Part shown: positions 1 through 9,150 of the stretch, one piece after another
How positions within the stretch are numbered: the first letter of the stretch is position 1
Layout: every line of letters starts with the position of its first letter
Source of the DNA: Pseudaquabacterium terrae
GTDB lineage: Bacteria > Pseudomonadota > Gammaproteobacteria > Burkholderiales > Burkholderiaceae_C
Length of the DNA: 64,000 bases
Assembly (NCBI RefSeq): GCF_013266755.1
Contig: NZ_JABRWJ010000004.1
Coordinates: forward strand, 496,001-560,000
Reading direction: 5' to 3'
Notes under the pieces: model-generated
Database searches by the model: none
Told to the model about the DNA's origin: nothing
What the model saw: the letters and a program-made list of their open reading frames with translations, nothing else
Position numbers and translations under genes: made by a program

Positions 1-221
1 GCGCCAAGGGCCTGGGCTCGTCGCTGTCCGAGATCAAGCACTACCTCGACCTGTACGGCACGCACGGCGAGGGCCGCACGCAGCAGCTGAAGTACGTGCG
101 TGACCGCACCGACGCGGCGATCGCGGAGCTGGAGCGCAAGCGCACGGCGATCGACGCGACGCTGGCAGAGCTGCGCCTGATCAACCAGACGGTGCGGACG
201 GCACTGGGCTCGCGGGGCTGA
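1..221 (+). CDS. MerR-family transcriptional regulator, C-terminal part
   Basis: Only the last 72 codons lie in the window (frame begins at base 3, stop TGA at 219-221). The visible part starts with GLGSSLSEIKHYLDLY, which fits the second helix pair of a MerR DNA-binding domain. It continues as a charged helix (QLKYVRDRTDAAIAELERKR) typical of the MerR dimerisation coiled coil, and ends without a metal-binding tail. MerR regulators of this kind often sit beside acyl-CoA degradation genes in Burkholderiales, and the beta-oxidation operon starts 77 bases downstream on the same strand, so it may control that operon. The ligand cannot be judged from this fragment. Confidence 0.75.
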   Translation, partial: AKGLGSSLSEIKHYLDLYGTHGEGRTQQLKYVRDRTDAAIAELERKRTAIDATLAELRLINQTVRTALGSRG

Positions 222-297
222 GCGACCGGCAACTACAAACACGGCAACGAGCGGCTGGCGTCCGACCATCCGCGCTTGTCGCCGCCAGGAGAGTGTG

Positions 298-1503
298 ATG
301 ACCGATGCATTCATCTTCGACCACCTGCGCACGCCGCGCGGCAAGGGCAAGAAGGACGGCAGCCTGCACCAGGCGACGCCGGTGTGGCTGCTGCGCACGC
401 TGCTGCAGGCGCTGCAACGCCGCCACGACCTGGACACCGCGCTGGTCGACGACGTCGTGCTCGGCTGCGTGACGCCGATCGGCGAGCAGGGCGCCGACAT
501 CGCGCGCACCGCGGTGCTCGATGCCGGCTGGTCGGAGACGACGGCGGGCGTCACGCTGAGCCGCTTCTGCGCCTCGGGGCTCGAAGCGGTGAACCTGGCG
601 GCCGCGAAGGTGATGAGCGGGCTCGAGGACATGGTCGTCGCCGGCGGCGTCGAATCGATGAGCCGCTGGCCGATGGGCAGCGACGGCGGCGCGTGGGTGA
701 TGGACCCCCGCGTCAATCAGGCGCTAGGGTTCATTCCGCAAGGCATCAGCGCCGACCTGATCGCGACCCTCGAAGGCTGGACGCGTGACGATGTCGATGC
801 CTTCGCCGTGCGCTCGCACCGGCTGGCGGCCGCGGCGCGCGCCGACGGCAGATTCAAGAACGCGATCGTGCCCGTCACCGACATCGCGGGCCTGACGATG
901 CTGGCCGAGGACGAGACGATCCGCGCGAACGCGACGCTCGAAGCGCTGGCCAGGCTGGAGCCCTCGTTCGCGATGATCGGGCAGATGGGTTTCGATGCGA
1001 CGGCGCTGCGCAAGTACACGACCGTCGAGCGCATCCGCCATGTGCACCACGCCGGCAACTCGTCGGGAATCGTCGATGGCGCGGCACTGATGCTGCTGGG
1101 CTCGAAGGAGGCCGGCGCGAAGGCCGGGCTGAAGCCGCGCGCCCGCGTGCGCAGCATGGCGGTCACCGGCTCCGAGCCGACGATCATGCTGACCGGCCCG
1201 GCGCCAGCCTGCCAGAAGGCGCTGAAGAAGGCCGGGATGCGCGCGCAGGACATTCACCTGTGGGAAGTCAACGAGGCTTTCGCGGTGGTGCCGATGAAGG
1301 CGGCGCGCGTGCTCGACATCGACCCCGAGCGCATCAACGTCAACGGCGGCTCGATCGCGATGGGGCATCCACTCGGCGCCACCGGCTGCATCATCCTCGG
1401 CACGCTGCTCGACGAGCTGGAGCGCCGAAGCTTGAGCACCGGCTGCGCGACGCTGTGCGTCGGCGGCGGCATGGGCATCGCGACGATCATCGAAAGGGTC
1501 TGA
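298..1503 (+). CDS. fadA: Acetyl-CoA C-acyltransferase (thiolase)
   Basis: A 401-residue thiolase, the usual length, that cleaves 3-ketoacyl-CoA in beta-oxidation (cytoplasm). Catalytic features are all present: nucleophile Cys91 in RFCASGLEAV, the HHAGNSSGIVDGAA loop, His357 in GHPLGATG, and Cys387 in CVGGGMG. The start was set at ATG 298 because AGGAG at 287-291 is six bases upstream; the GTG at 295 is too close to it. It is followed after two bases by the fused hydratase/dehydrogenase, so the two are surely one operon and together make the alpha and beta activities of a fatty-acid-oxidation complex. Chain-length specificity cannot be read from the sequence. Confidence 0.93.
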   Translation: MTDAFIFDHLRTPRGKGKKDGSLHQATPVWLLRTLLQALQRRHDLDTALVDDVVLGCVTPIGEQGADIARTAVLDAGWSETTAGVTLSRFCASGLEAVNLAAAKVMSGLEDMVVAGGVESMSRWPMGSDGGAWVMDPRVNQALGFIPQGISADLIATLEGWTRDDVDAFAVRSHRLAAAARADGRFKNAIVPVTDIAGLTMLAEDETIRANATLEALARLEPSFAMIGQMGFDATALRKYTTVERIRHVHHAGNSSGIVDGAALMLLGSKEAGAKAGLKPRARVRSMAVTGSEPTIMLTGPAPACQKALKKAGMRAQDIHLWEVNEAFAVVPMKAARVLDIDPERINVNGGSIAMGHPLGATGCIILGTLLDELERRSLSTGCATLCVGGGMGIATIIERV

Positions 1504-1505
1504 AC

Positions 1506-3650
1506 ATGGCGGACGCGCTCACTTTGGATGTTGGCCCCGACGGCATCGCCGTCGCCACGATGAACCTGGCCGGGCGGCCGATGAACGTCGTCAACGACGA
1601 GCTGATGCTGCCGCTGGCGGCCATCGCCGAGCGGCTGCACACCGATGCCACGATCAAGGGCCTGGTGCTGACGTCGGGCAAGGCCGACTTCTGCGCCGGC
1701 GGCGACATCGACATGATCTCGAAGCTCGAGTCGGCGCAACAGGCCTTCGACGCGACGATGCAGATGAAGGCGGTGCTGCGCAGGCTGGAGACCGCGGGCA
1801 AGCCGGTGGTCGCCGCGATCAACGGCCATGCGCTCGGCGGCGGGCTCGAGATTGCGCTGGCCTGCCACGCGCGTTTCGTGCTGAACGACCCGAAGCTCAA
1901 GCTCGGGCAACCCGAGGTCAAGCTCGGCCTGCTGCCCGGTGGCGGCGGCACGGTGCGGCTGCCGCGGCTGATCGGCATTCAGGCGGCGCTGCAGTTGATG
2001 GCCGAAGGCAACGACGTGTCGCCAGGCAAGGCGCAGGGCCTGGGCCTGGTCACAGACCTCGCCGCCGACCGCGACGAGCTGATCGCCAAGGCGCGCGCCT
2101 GGTGTCTCGCCAATCCGAAGGCGAAGCAGCCTTGGGACCAGCCGAAATTCCGCTTCCCCGGCGGCGATTCACGTTCGCCGGCGGTCGTGCAGATGCTCGC
2201 GATCGGGCCGTCGATCGCCTCCGCGAAGAGCTGGGGCAACTACCCCGCGATCCAGCACATCATGAGCTGCGTGTTCGAGGGTGGCTTGCTGGACTTCGAT
2301 GCGGCCAGCGCCGTCGAATCACGCTATTTCGCGGCCTGCGTGATGTCGCCCGAATCGCGCAACCTGATCGGCACGCTGTGGTACCAGCTCAACGCGATCA
2401 AGAAGGGCGCGTCGCGGCCGGCGGGCATTCCGTCGGCGAAGGTGATGAAGCTCGGCATCCTCGGCGCCGGGATGATGGGCGCGGGCATCGCGTACGTCTC
2501 GGCGAAGGCCGGCATCGACGTGGTGCTGCTCGACACCTCTCAAGACGCCGCCGAGCGCGGCAAGGCCTACTCGCAGGGCCTGCTCGATGCCGCGGTGAAG
2601 AAGGGCCGCAGCAGCACCGAGAAGCGCGACGCGCTGCTGGCGAAGATCGCCCCGACCACACGCTACGAGGACCTGGCCGGCTGCGACCTGGTGATCGAAG
2701 CGGTGTTCGAGGACCGCGCGATCAAGGCCGACGTGACCAAGCTTGCGGAGGCGCAGATCGGCGCGTCAGCGGTGTTCGCATCGAACACCTCGACCTTGCC
2801 GATCACCGGCCTGGCGCAGGCCAGCGCGCGGCCCGCGAACTTCATCGGCCTGCACTTCTTCTCGCCGGTCGACAAGATGCCGCTGGTCGAGATCATCGTC
2901 GGCGCGCAGACCGCGCCGGAAACACTGGCGCGTGGCTTCGACTATGTCTTGCAGATCGGCAAGACCCCGATCGTCGTCAACGACTCGCGCGGCTTCTACA
3001 CCAGCCGCGTCTTCGGCACCTACGTGATGGAAGGCATCGCGATGCTGAAGGAGGGCGTGCATCCGCGCAGCATCGAGGTCGCCGGCTTGCAGGCCGGCAT
3101 GCCGATGCCGCCGCTGGCCTTGCAGGACGAGGTGTCCTTGAGCCTCGGCTTGCATGTTGCCGATCAGACGAAGAAGGACCTGGCGGCCGAAGGCAAGCCC
3201 TTCACCGAGCATCCGGGCTTGAGCGTGGTCCGCCAGCTGTGCGAGATCGGCCGCATCGGCAAGAAGGCGGGACAAGGCTTCTACGACTGGCCCGCGGAAA
3301 AGGGCGGCGAGAAATCGCTGTGGCCCGAGCTGACGAGGCTCTACCCGACGGCCGCACAACAACCCGGGCAGCGCGAGCTGATCGACCGGCTGCTGTTCGC
3401 CCAGGCCAACGAGGCCGCGCGCTGCTACGAAGAGGGTGTGCTGCGCTCGGTGGCCGATGCCAACATCGGATCGATCTTCGGCTGGGGTTTCGCGCCGTTC
3501 CAGGGCGGCGCGCTGCAGTACATCAATGCGATGGGTGCGAAGCGCTTCGTCGAACGCGCGCGCGAGCTGGCCGCGTTGCACGGTGCCCGCTTCGAGCCGG
3601 CGAAAGTGATTGTCGCGATGGCCGAAAGGGGCGGCCAGTTCGCCGACTGA
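1506..3650 (+). CDS. fadJ: Fused enoyl-CoA hydratase / 3-hydroxyacyl-CoA dehydrogenase (FadB/FadJ type)
   Basis: A 714-residue trifunctional-type alpha subunit. The N-terminal crotonase domain (about 1-200) shows the oxyanion-hole segments [15 protein letters not shown] and [16 protein letters not shown] and the loop [16 protein letters not shown]. From about residue 315 a Rossmann fold begins with [15 protein letters not shown], followed by ASNTSTLPI and [17 protein letters not shown] of the NAD-binding half. RGFYTSRVF then introduces the C-terminal dehydrogenase domains. It hydrates enoyl-CoA and oxidises the 3-hydroxyacyl-CoA, handing the product to the thiolase just upstream. The ATG at 1506 lies two bases after the thiolase stop and the next gene starts one base after this stop. 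FadJ versus FadB is not resolved by sequence alone. Confidence 0.93.
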   Translation: MADALTLDVGPDGIAVATMNLAGRPMNVVNDELMLPLAAIAERLHTDATIKGLVLTSGKADFCAGGDIDMISKLESAQQAFDATMQMKAVLRRLETAGKPVVAAINGHALGGGLEIALACHARFVLNDPKLKLGQPEVKLGLLPGGGGTVRLPRLIGIQAALQLMAEGNDVSPGKAQGLGLVTDLAADRDELIAKARAWCLANPKAKQPWDQPKFRFPGGDSRSPAVVQMLAIGPSIASAKSWGNYPAIQHIMSCVFEGGLLDFDAASAVESRYFAACVMSPESRNLIGTLWYQLNAIKKGASRPAGIPSAKVMKLGILGAGMMGAGIAYVSAKAGIDVVLLDTSQDAAERGKAYSQGLLDAAVKKGRSSTEKRDALLAKIAPTTRYEDLAGCDLVIEAVFEDRAIKADVTKLAEAQIGASAVFASNTSTLPITGLAQASARPANFIGLHFFSPVDKMPLVEIIVGAQTAPETLARGFDYVLQIGKTPIVVNDSRGFYTSRVFGTYVMEGIAMLKEGVHPRSIEVAGLQAGMPMPPLALQDEVSLSLGLHVADQTKKDLAAEGKPFTEHPGLSVVRQLCEIGRIGKKAGQGFYDWPAEKGGEKSLWPELTRLYPTAAQQPGQRELIDRLLFAQANEAARCYEEGVLRSVADANIGSIFGWGFAPFQGGALQYINAMGAKRFVERARELAALHGARFEPAKVIVAMAERGGQFAD

Positions 3651-3651
3651 C

Positions 3652-4596
3652 ATGCCCGACTTCCGCACGCTGACGATCCACCCCGATGCGCAGAACCCGC
3701 GCATCGCCCGGCTGACCTTGAACCGCCCTGAGCGGCTGAACGCGATCGACGAAGCGATGCCCGGCGAGATCCGCGCCGCGGTCGACTGGGCGGTGGCGAA
3801 CGACGACGTGCACGTGATCGTGGTGCAGGGCGCCGGCAAGGGCTTCTGCGGCGGCTACGACCTGAGCCAGTTCGCGCAAGGTCAGATCGACCACCCGTGC
3901 CAGCAGGAGCGCGCGCCGTGGGACCCGATGGTCGACTACGCGGTGATGAAGCGCTACACCGAGGACTTCATGAGCCTGTGGCGTTGCCCGAAGCCGACGA
4001 TCGCGCAGGTGCATGGTGCCGCGGTGGCCGGCGGCAGCGACATCGCGCTGTGCTGCGACCTGCTGGTGATGGCCGACGACGCGCGCATCGGCTACATGCC
4101 GACGCGCGTCTGGGGTTGCCCGACGACGGCGATGTGGACCTACCGGCTCGGCGCCACGCGCGCGAAGCAGCTGATGTTCACCGGCGACGTGATCGACGGC
4201 CGCACCGCCGCCGCGTGGGGGCTGGCGAACGAAGCGGTGCCCGCCGATCAGCTCGATGCCGCCGTGCGGCGCCTGGCCGAACGCATCGCCGGCGTGCCGC
4301 GCAGCCACCTGGCGATGCACAAGCTGGTGGCCAACCAGGTGCTGCTGACGATGGGGCTGGAGCAGACGCAACAGCTCGCGACGCTGTTCGACGGCATCAC
4401 CCGCCACAACCCGGAGGGCCTGTGGTTCCGGCGTTATGCGCAGGCCGAAGGCTTCAAGGCCGCGGTGCAATGGCGCGACAGCGGGCAGCCGATTCCCGAA
4501 GGCGACGACGCGCGGCGCCGTATCACCGAATTGGAGCGGCAGCTGGCCGAAGCGCGCGCCGCGGCCGGTCAGGGCAGCGCGCGGCCGTCCTTGTAG
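3652..4596 (+). CDS. Enoyl-CoA hydratase/isomerase (crotonase) family protein
   Basis: A 314-residue crotonase-fold protein beginning [16 protein letters not shown] at ATG 3652, one base after the preceding stop. Oxyanion-hole segments are visible in [15 protein letters not shown] and [17 protein letters not shown]. The second has Ser-Asp where hydratases usually have a catalytic Glu, so hydratase activity is not certain; isomerase, hydrolase or another crotonase reaction is possible. A charged C-terminal helix ([16 protein letters not shown]) extends past the usual 260-residue fold. It is the third gene of the beta-oxidation operon. Its last 28 bases overlap the convergent DKNYY gene. Confidence 0.85.
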   Translation: MPDFRTLTIHPDAQNPRIARLTLNRPERLNAIDEAMPGEIRAAVDWAVANDDVHVIVVQGAGKGFCGGYDLSQFAQGQIDHPCQQERAPWDPMVDYAVMKRYTEDFMSLWRCPKPTIAQVHGAAVAGGSDIALCCDLLVMADDARIGYMPTRVWGCPTTAMWTYRLGATRAKQLMFTGDVIDGRTAAAWGLANEAVPADQLDAAVRRLAERIAGVPRSHLAMHKLVANQVLLTMGLEQTQQLATLFDGITRHNPEGLWFRRYAQAEGFKAAVQWRDSGQPIPEGDDARRRITELERQLAEARAAAGQGSARPSL

Positions 4597-5387
4597 CGCC
4601 GCGCCGCATCCCGCGCGTCGGCGTCGCCGCCGACCGGCTCGACCACGAAGCTCGCGGCATTCGCGCCGTCGACCGGCTGGCCCTTCCAGTAGACGCGCCG
4701 CGCATCGCACGCATACCCGCGCTCGAGCACCTTGAAGCTCGCCGGGTCGGCGCCGCGGATGGGGCGACTGACCACCGCCGGCGGACTGCGGCCGTGGTCG
4801 TGGTCCGCGTACCAGACGCGCTTCGCGTCGCGTGCGTGGTGCAGGTCCAGCGCCGCGAAGCTCGCTCCGTCGCTGCCGTCGACGGGCGTGCGCAGGTAGT
4901 AGCCGCTGCGCTTGTCGCGCGCCCAGCCGTCGTCGAGCACCTCCAGGCTGGCGACATCGCGCACCGCGAACGGCTCGCCCTCGAACCAGGCCTGCCGGTC
5001 ATCGCGTGCATAACCGCCGGTCAGCAGCTGGAAGCGCGCCGGATCGGCACCTTCGAGCACGCGGATGCGCACGCGCCGCGTCGTGAAGTAGTCCTGCGAG
5101 ACGCGGTAGGTGTCGGCCTGGAAGACACGCTGCGCGTCGCGCGCATGGTGTTCGTCGAGCGCCTCGAAGGTCGCCGGATCGGCATCGGCCAGCGGCGTCG
5201 CGCGGAAGAAGGCCTGCGCCGGCGACTTCGCGAAGCGCCGGTTCAGCACGGTCAGCGTCGCGACGCGCCCGTCGCCGACGGGCTCATCGTCGAACGTCCA
5301 GACGCCGTTCTTGCGCTGGTAGGGCTCGCGGCTGTCGCAGCCGAACAGCCAGGCGAACAGTCCCATCGCGAGTGTCCTGCGGTGCAT
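4569..5387 (-). CDS. DKNYY-repeat family lipoprotein (hypothetical)
   Basis: A protein of about 272 residues built from repeated units that alternate 'DxxRV' and 'Y/W-F/Y-x-G' strands, e.g. [41 protein letters not shown], each preceded by 'GADPASFxxL'. This is the DKNYY family pattern; its function is not known. Starting at 5387 gives [17 protein letters not shown], a plausible lipoprotein signal with a weak lipobox (LFGC). Starting at ATG 5366 uses a clear AGGA Shine-Dalgarno at 5375-5378 but leaves almost no n-region, so the start is open. The gene runs against the crotonase gene and overlaps its 3' end by 28 bases. Confidence 0.72.
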   Translation of the reverse strand: MHRRTLAMGLFAWLFGCDSREPYQRKNGVWTFDDEPVGDGRVATLTVLNRRFAKSPAQAFFRATPLADADPATFEALDEHHARDAQRVFQADTYRVSQDYFTTRRVRIRVLEGADPARFQLLTGGYARDDRQAWFEGEPFAVRDVASLEVLDDGWARDKRSGYYLRTPVDGSDGASFAALDLHHARDAKRVWYADHDHGRSPPAVVSRPIRGADPASFKVLERGYACDARRVYWKGQPVDGANAASFVVEPVGGDADARDAARRYKDGRALP

Positions 5388-5413
5388 CGATAGGGCGACG
5401 TGGGTGGTCCGGT

Positions 5414-5926
5414 TCAGGCGCGCCGTCGCGCCCTCGCCTTGTCCGCGTAGCGTGCAGGCGGCTCGTGCGCCGCAACGCCGGACTCGGGGCCGATCCATTG
5501 CACGTGCGCCGCGAGCTGCTGCGCTTCGGCCAATGCGACGAGGCCGCGGTCGAGGGTCACCAGCGCTGCCTTCTGTTCGGCCGCCAGCCCGAGCAGGTAG
5601 GCATCCGTGACCTGCCGATGGCCGACGACGAGCGGCGAGCGCAGTGCGCCGAAACGCGCCGCACCGTGGCGGTCGGCCCAGAACGTGTGCCCCGGATGCT
5701 GCAGCGTCTCATCGAGCAGGGCCAGCGCGGCACGCGGCGAGGCGTCCGGGCCGCCGATCGCGGGCATGGCGGCGAGCCGGATGAATCCGAGCTGCGTCAC
5801 GGTGCAACTGGCCCATTCGAAGTCGCCCTGGCGCCGCAGCCATGACTGCACTGGCGCATGGTGCACATGCGCTTCATGGGTCAACGCGATCAGCACATTG
5901 ACGTCGAGCAGCGCAGGGCGGCTCAA
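5414..5926 (-). CDS. PIN-domain ribonuclease toxin (VapC-like)
   Basis: A 170-residue PIN protein, the toxin half of a type II toxin-antitoxin pair; such toxins are Mg-dependent RNases. Acidic active-site residues are visible at Asp8 (LLDVNVLIAL), Asp108 (VTDAYLLGLA) and Asp126 (LVTLDRGL). The position that often carries a catalytic Glu is Gln45 in TVTQLGFIRL, a substitution seen in the VapC subgroup with this motif. The C-terminus is a basic, probably disordered tail (ARYADKARARRRA). Its ATG overlaps the antitoxin stop in ATGA (5923-5926), so translation is coupled. The RNA target is unknown. Confidence 0.85.
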   Translation of the reverse strand: MSRPALLDVNVLIALTHEAHVHHAPVQSWLRRQGDFEWASCTVTQLGFIRLAAMPAIGGPDASPRAALALLDETLQHPGHTFWADRHGAARFGALRSPLVVGHRQVTDAYLLGLAAEQKAALVTLDRGLVALAEAQQLAAHVQWIGPESGVAAHEPPARYADKARARRRA

Positions 5927-6156
5927 ACCTCGTCCTCGAGCAGGCGCTGCACGAGTTCGGTCGTGATGGGCGCCTGGCCGGCAACCGCCGGCCGAACCGG
6001 AAAGCCGTTGCGACGCGTGCGCTGCGCCGCGATTGGCGTGCGTGCGCCGCTCAGGATCAGGTCCGAGACGACGCGCCCGAGCGACTCCCCGCGATGCGCC
6101 GCGAGCTGGCGGACCAGTGCGAGCGCGGTCGGATCAAGGTCCAGTGTGGTGCGCAT
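5923..6156 (-). CDS. Ribbon-helix-helix antitoxin of the PIN toxin
   Basis: A 77-residue protein beginning MRTTLDLDPTALALVRQLAA and continuing GESLGRVVSDLILSGA. This is the strand-helix-helix pattern of MetJ/Arc antitoxins. The N-terminal strand (RTTLDL) would contact DNA and the C-terminal part (about 45-77, ending TTELVQRLLEDEV) would wrap the toxin. The toxin gene follows with a 4-base overlap. No strong Shine-Dalgarno precedes ATG 6156. Upstream lies a repeat-palindrome cluster (6156-6187) that looks like its own operator, consistent with the autoregulation known for these modules. Confidence 0.82.
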   Translation of the reverse strand: MRTTLDLDPTALALVRQLAAHRGESLGRVVSDLILSGARTPIAAQRTRRNGFPVRPAVAGQAPITTELVQRLLEDEV

Positions 6157-6187
6157 GATGTCGTGATGCTGTGATGCGTTCGCATCA
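6156..6187 (-). promoter_or_regulatory. Probable autoregulatory operator of the toxin-antitoxin module
   Basis: TGATG occurs three times with exact 8-base spacing (6156-6160, 6164-6168, 6172-6176). The last copy is the left arm of a perfect inverted repeat TGATGCG-TT-CGCATCA at 6172-6187. Closely phased short repeats beside a palindrome are what ribbon-helix-helix repressors bind. The cluster touches the antitoxin start codon, so binding could block transcription or translation initiation. No promoter boxes were assigned. Confidence 0.55.
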
Positions 6188-6333
6188 TACTCGCCGAAGG
6201 CGGCAGTCGAGGTACGGACCTGCGATGGTTGCGGGGTTTGCTGGCCTCCCCCAACCGCCCCGGGTGGACCCGGATTGCGGGGTCCGACCCCCGGGCTAGC
6301 ATGGCCTGCACCCCTTGCACAGGAGGCCCGGCC

Positions 6334-8133
6334 ATGAACGAGCGTGATCTGCGTGCCTTGATCGAGGACGTGCGCGAAGGCCGCCTGGCGCGGCGCGGCT
6401 TCATCCAGCGTCTGGTGTGGTGCGGCCTGACCGCGCCGATGGCCGCGCAGCTGCTGATGCATGCCGGCATCGCGAATGCACAGCCGACGCTGCCGTACAA
6501 GCCGACCAAGCGCGGCGGCGGCGGTGCGCTGAAGCTGTTGTGGTGGCAAGGCGCGACGCTGCTGAACCCGCACTTCGCGGTCGGCACGAAGGACCAGGAA
6601 GGCTGCCGGATCTTCTACGAGCCGCTCGGCGCCTGGGACCCGGACGGCAACCTGATCCCGGTGCTCGCGGCCGAAGTCCCGTCGCGCGAGAACGGCGGCT
6701 TGAGCGCCGACGGCAAGTCGGTCACCTGGAAGCTCAAGCGCAACGTGCAGTGGCACGACGGCCAGCCGTTCACCGCCGACGACTGCATCTTCAACTGGCA
6801 GTACGTGACCGACCCCGGCACCGCCGCGGTGACGGTCGGCCCGTACCGCGACGTCACGGTCGAAAAGATCGATTCGCACAGCTTCCGCGTGATCTTCCAG
6901 AAGCCGACGCCGTTCTGGGCCGACCCCTTCGTCGCCACCGTCGGCATGATGATCCCGAAGCACCTGTTCGCCCCGTTCATCGGCGCCAAGTCGCGCGAGG
7001 CGCCGAACAACCTGAAGCCCGTTGGTACCGGCCCGTACCGCTTCGTCGACTTCAAGCCCGGCGACATGGTGCGCGGCGAATTGAACCCGAACTACCACAT
7101 GCCGAACCGGCCGTACTTCGATTCGATCGAGATGAAGGGCGGCGGCGACGCCAGCTCCGCCGCACGCGCGGTGCTGCAGACCGCCGAATACGACTATGCG
7201 TGGAACCTGCAGGTCGAGGACGAGGTCCTCAAGCGCATGGAAGCCGCCGGCAAGGGCAAGGCGGTGATCACGCCCGGCGGCAACATCGAGTTCATCCAGC
7301 TCAACTGGGCCGATCCCAATACCGAGGTCGAGGGCGAGCGCGCGAACCCGAAGTCGCGCCATCCGATCTTCGCGGAGGCCGCGGTGCGCCAGGCAATGGC
7401 GCTGCTGGTCGATCGCAATGGCGTTCAGGAGTTCATCTACGGCCGCACCGGCGTGGCGACCGGCAATTTCCTCAACAACCCGTCGCGCTTCCGCTCGCCC
7501 AACACGAAGTGGGAGTTCAACGTCGACAAGGCCAATGCGCTGCTCGAGGGCGCGGGCTGGAAGAAGGGCGCCGACGGCATCCGCGAAAAGGGCGGCAAGA
7601 AGCTGAAGTTCCTCTACCAGACCTCGATCAACGCGCCGCGGCAGAAGACGCAGCAGGTCGTCAAGCAGGCGGCGCAGAAGGCGGGCATCGACCTGGAGCT
7701 GAAGTCGGTCACCGCGTCGGTGTTCTTCTCGTCGGACGTCGCGAACCCGGACACCTACGGCAAGTTCTGGGCCGATATCCAGATGTACACGACGACGATG
7801 ACGCAGCCCGACCCCGAACGCTTCATGGACCAGTACGCGTCGTGGGAAGCCTCGTCCAAGGCGAACAAGTGGCAGGGACGCAATATCACGCGCTGGCAGA
7901 ACGCCGAGTACGACAAGGTCTACAAGGACGCGCAGGCGGAGCTCGATCCGGTCAAGCGCGCGGCGATGTTCATCCGGTTGAACGACCTGCCCTGCAACGA
8001 CAACCACGTCATCCCGGTGGTCTACCGGCCGCGCGTGTCGGGCGTCGTGCACAGGCTCACCGCCTACCTTTCCGGGTGGGACAACGACCTCTGGGCGCTG
8101 CCGCACTGGTACCGCGAGACCTCGCCGGCGTGA
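6334..8133 (+). CDS. Peptide-type ABC transporter substrate-binding protein (SBP family 5)
   Basis: A 599-residue periplasmic binding protein for peptides or similar solutes, first gene of a five-gene importer operon. The N-terminus has a twin-arginine signature, ARRGFIQRLV (Arg20-Arg21), followed by a hydrophobic stretch ending near AGIANAQP, so export by Tat is likely. Family 5 features include the segment DCIFNWQYVTDPGTAAV and the region SRHPIFAEAAVRQAMALLVDR. The start is fixed by AGGAGG at 6321-6326, seven bases before ATG 6334. The 177-base gap to the antitoxin gene holds both promoters. The substrate cannot be named; dipeptides, oligopeptides, opines or nickel are all carried by this family. 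Confidence 0.88.
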   Translation: MNERDLRALIEDVREGRLARRGFIQRLVWCGLTAPMAAQLLMHAGIANAQPTLPYKPTKRGGGGALKLLWWQGATLLNPHFAVGTKDQEGCRIFYEPLGAWDPDGNLIPVLAAEVPSRENGGLSADGKSVTWKLKRNVQWHDGQPFTADDCIFNWQYVTDPGTAAVTVGPYRDVTVEKIDSHSFRVIFQKPTPFWADPFVATVGMMIPKHLFAPFIGAKSREAPNNLKPVGTGPYRFVDFKPGDMVRGELNPNYHMPNRPYFDSIEMKGGGDASSAARAVLQTAEYDYAWNLQVEDEVLKRMEAAGKGKAVITPGGNIEFIQLNWADPNTEVEGERANPKSRHPIFAEAAVRQAMALLVDRNGVQEFIYGRTGVATGNFLNNPSRFRSPNTKWEFNVDKANALLEGAGWKKGADGIREKGGKKLKFLYQTSINAPRQKTQQVVKQAAQKAGIDLELKSVTASVFFSSDVANPDTYGKFWADIQMYTTTMTQPDPERFMDQYASWEASSKANKWQGRNITRWQNAEYDKVYKDAQAELDPVKRAAMFIRLNDLPCNDNHVIPVVYRPRVSGVVHRLTAYLSGWDNDLWALPHWYRETSPA

Positions 8134-8190
8134 GGCCTGTGCAAAGCCCGTGAGCAGCCTCGCAGCGAGCGCCTGACGTGAGCACCTGAC

Positions 8191-9150
8191 GTGGGCAACT
8201 ACCTGCTGCGCCGGCTGCTGCTCGCGGTGCCGAGCGTGCTGGGCATCAGCGTCGTGCTGTTCACGGTGCTCGCGCTGGCGCCGGGCGATCCTTTCGAGGA
8301 GCTGGCGACCAATCCGAACGTGCCGGCCGAGGTGCGGCAGATGCTGCGCGCGAAGTTCGGCCTCGACGATCCGGTCTGGCAGCGCTACTTTCGCTGGCTC
8401 GCGGCGATGCTGCAGGGCGATTGGGGCTTTTCGTTCATCAGCCGCGTCGACGTCGACACTCTGATCCTGCAGCGCGTGCCGGTCACGCTGGCGGTGATCG
8501 GCGCATCGCAATTGCTCGCGCTGTCGATCGCGCTGCCGGTGGGCATCATCTCCGCGACGCGGCCGTATTCGATCTTCGACCAGATCGCCAATACGCTGGC
8601 CTTCGTCGGCTTCTCGCTGCCCACCTTCTTCACCGGCATCCTGCTGATCCTGCTGTTTTCCATCACGCTCGACTGGCTGCCCTTCGTCTACCGCGCGGAC
8701 ATCTCGGCCACCGGCTGGCAGTGGTGGTGGGAGCACATCCGGCAGGCGATCATGCCGGTGACGGTGTTGGGGCTGTTCCAGGGCGCGAGCTGGACGCGTT
8801 ACGTGCGCTCGGCGGTGCTCGACGTGATCCGCCTCGACCACGTGACCACCGCGCGCAGCAAGGGCCTGGCCGAGCGGACCGTCGTGATGAAGCACGTCGT
8901 GCGCAACGCGCTGATCCCGGTGGTCACGCTGGTCGCGCTGCAGATGCCGGCGGTCTTCGGCGGCGCGATCGTCACCGAGCAGATCTTCCGCATCCCGGGC
9001 ATCGGCTCGCTGCTGATCGACGCGATCCTGCGCAACGACACGCCGGTGATCATGGCCGTGACCTTCGTGTTCGCGTGCCTGGTGATCCTGTTCAACCTGA
9101 TCGCGGACCTGCTGTATGGCTGGCTCGACCCTCGAATCAGCTACCGCTAG
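8191..9150 (+). CDS. Peptide-type ABC transporter permease (DppB/OppB-like)
   Basis: A 319-residue inner-membrane permease beginning GNYLLRRLLLAVPSVLGISV, the classic DppB start, with six predicted membrane segments. The cytoplasmic EAA-type loop that contacts the ATPases is visible as ARSKGLAERTVVMKHVVRN. The start is a GTG at 8191 inside a 13-base tandem duplication (8172-8197) with no clear Shine-Dalgarno. No in-frame upstream alternative was found. Its 3' end overlaps the second permease gene by 35 bases. Confidence 0.87.
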   Translation: MGNYLLRRLLLAVPSVLGISVVLFTVLALAPGDPFEELATNPNVPAEVRQMLRAKFGLDDPVWQRYFRWLAAMLQGDWGFSFISRVDVDTLILQRVPVTLAVIGASQLLALSIALPVGIISATRPYSIFDQIANTLAFVGFSLPTFFTGILLILLFSITLDWLPFVYRADISATGWQWWWEHIRQAIMPVTVLGLFQGASWTRYVRSAVLDVIRLDHVTTARSKGLAERTVVMKHVVRNALIPVVTLVALQMPAVFGGAIVTEQIFRIPGIGSLLIDAILRNDTPVIMAVTFVFACLVILFNLIADLLYGWLDPRISYR

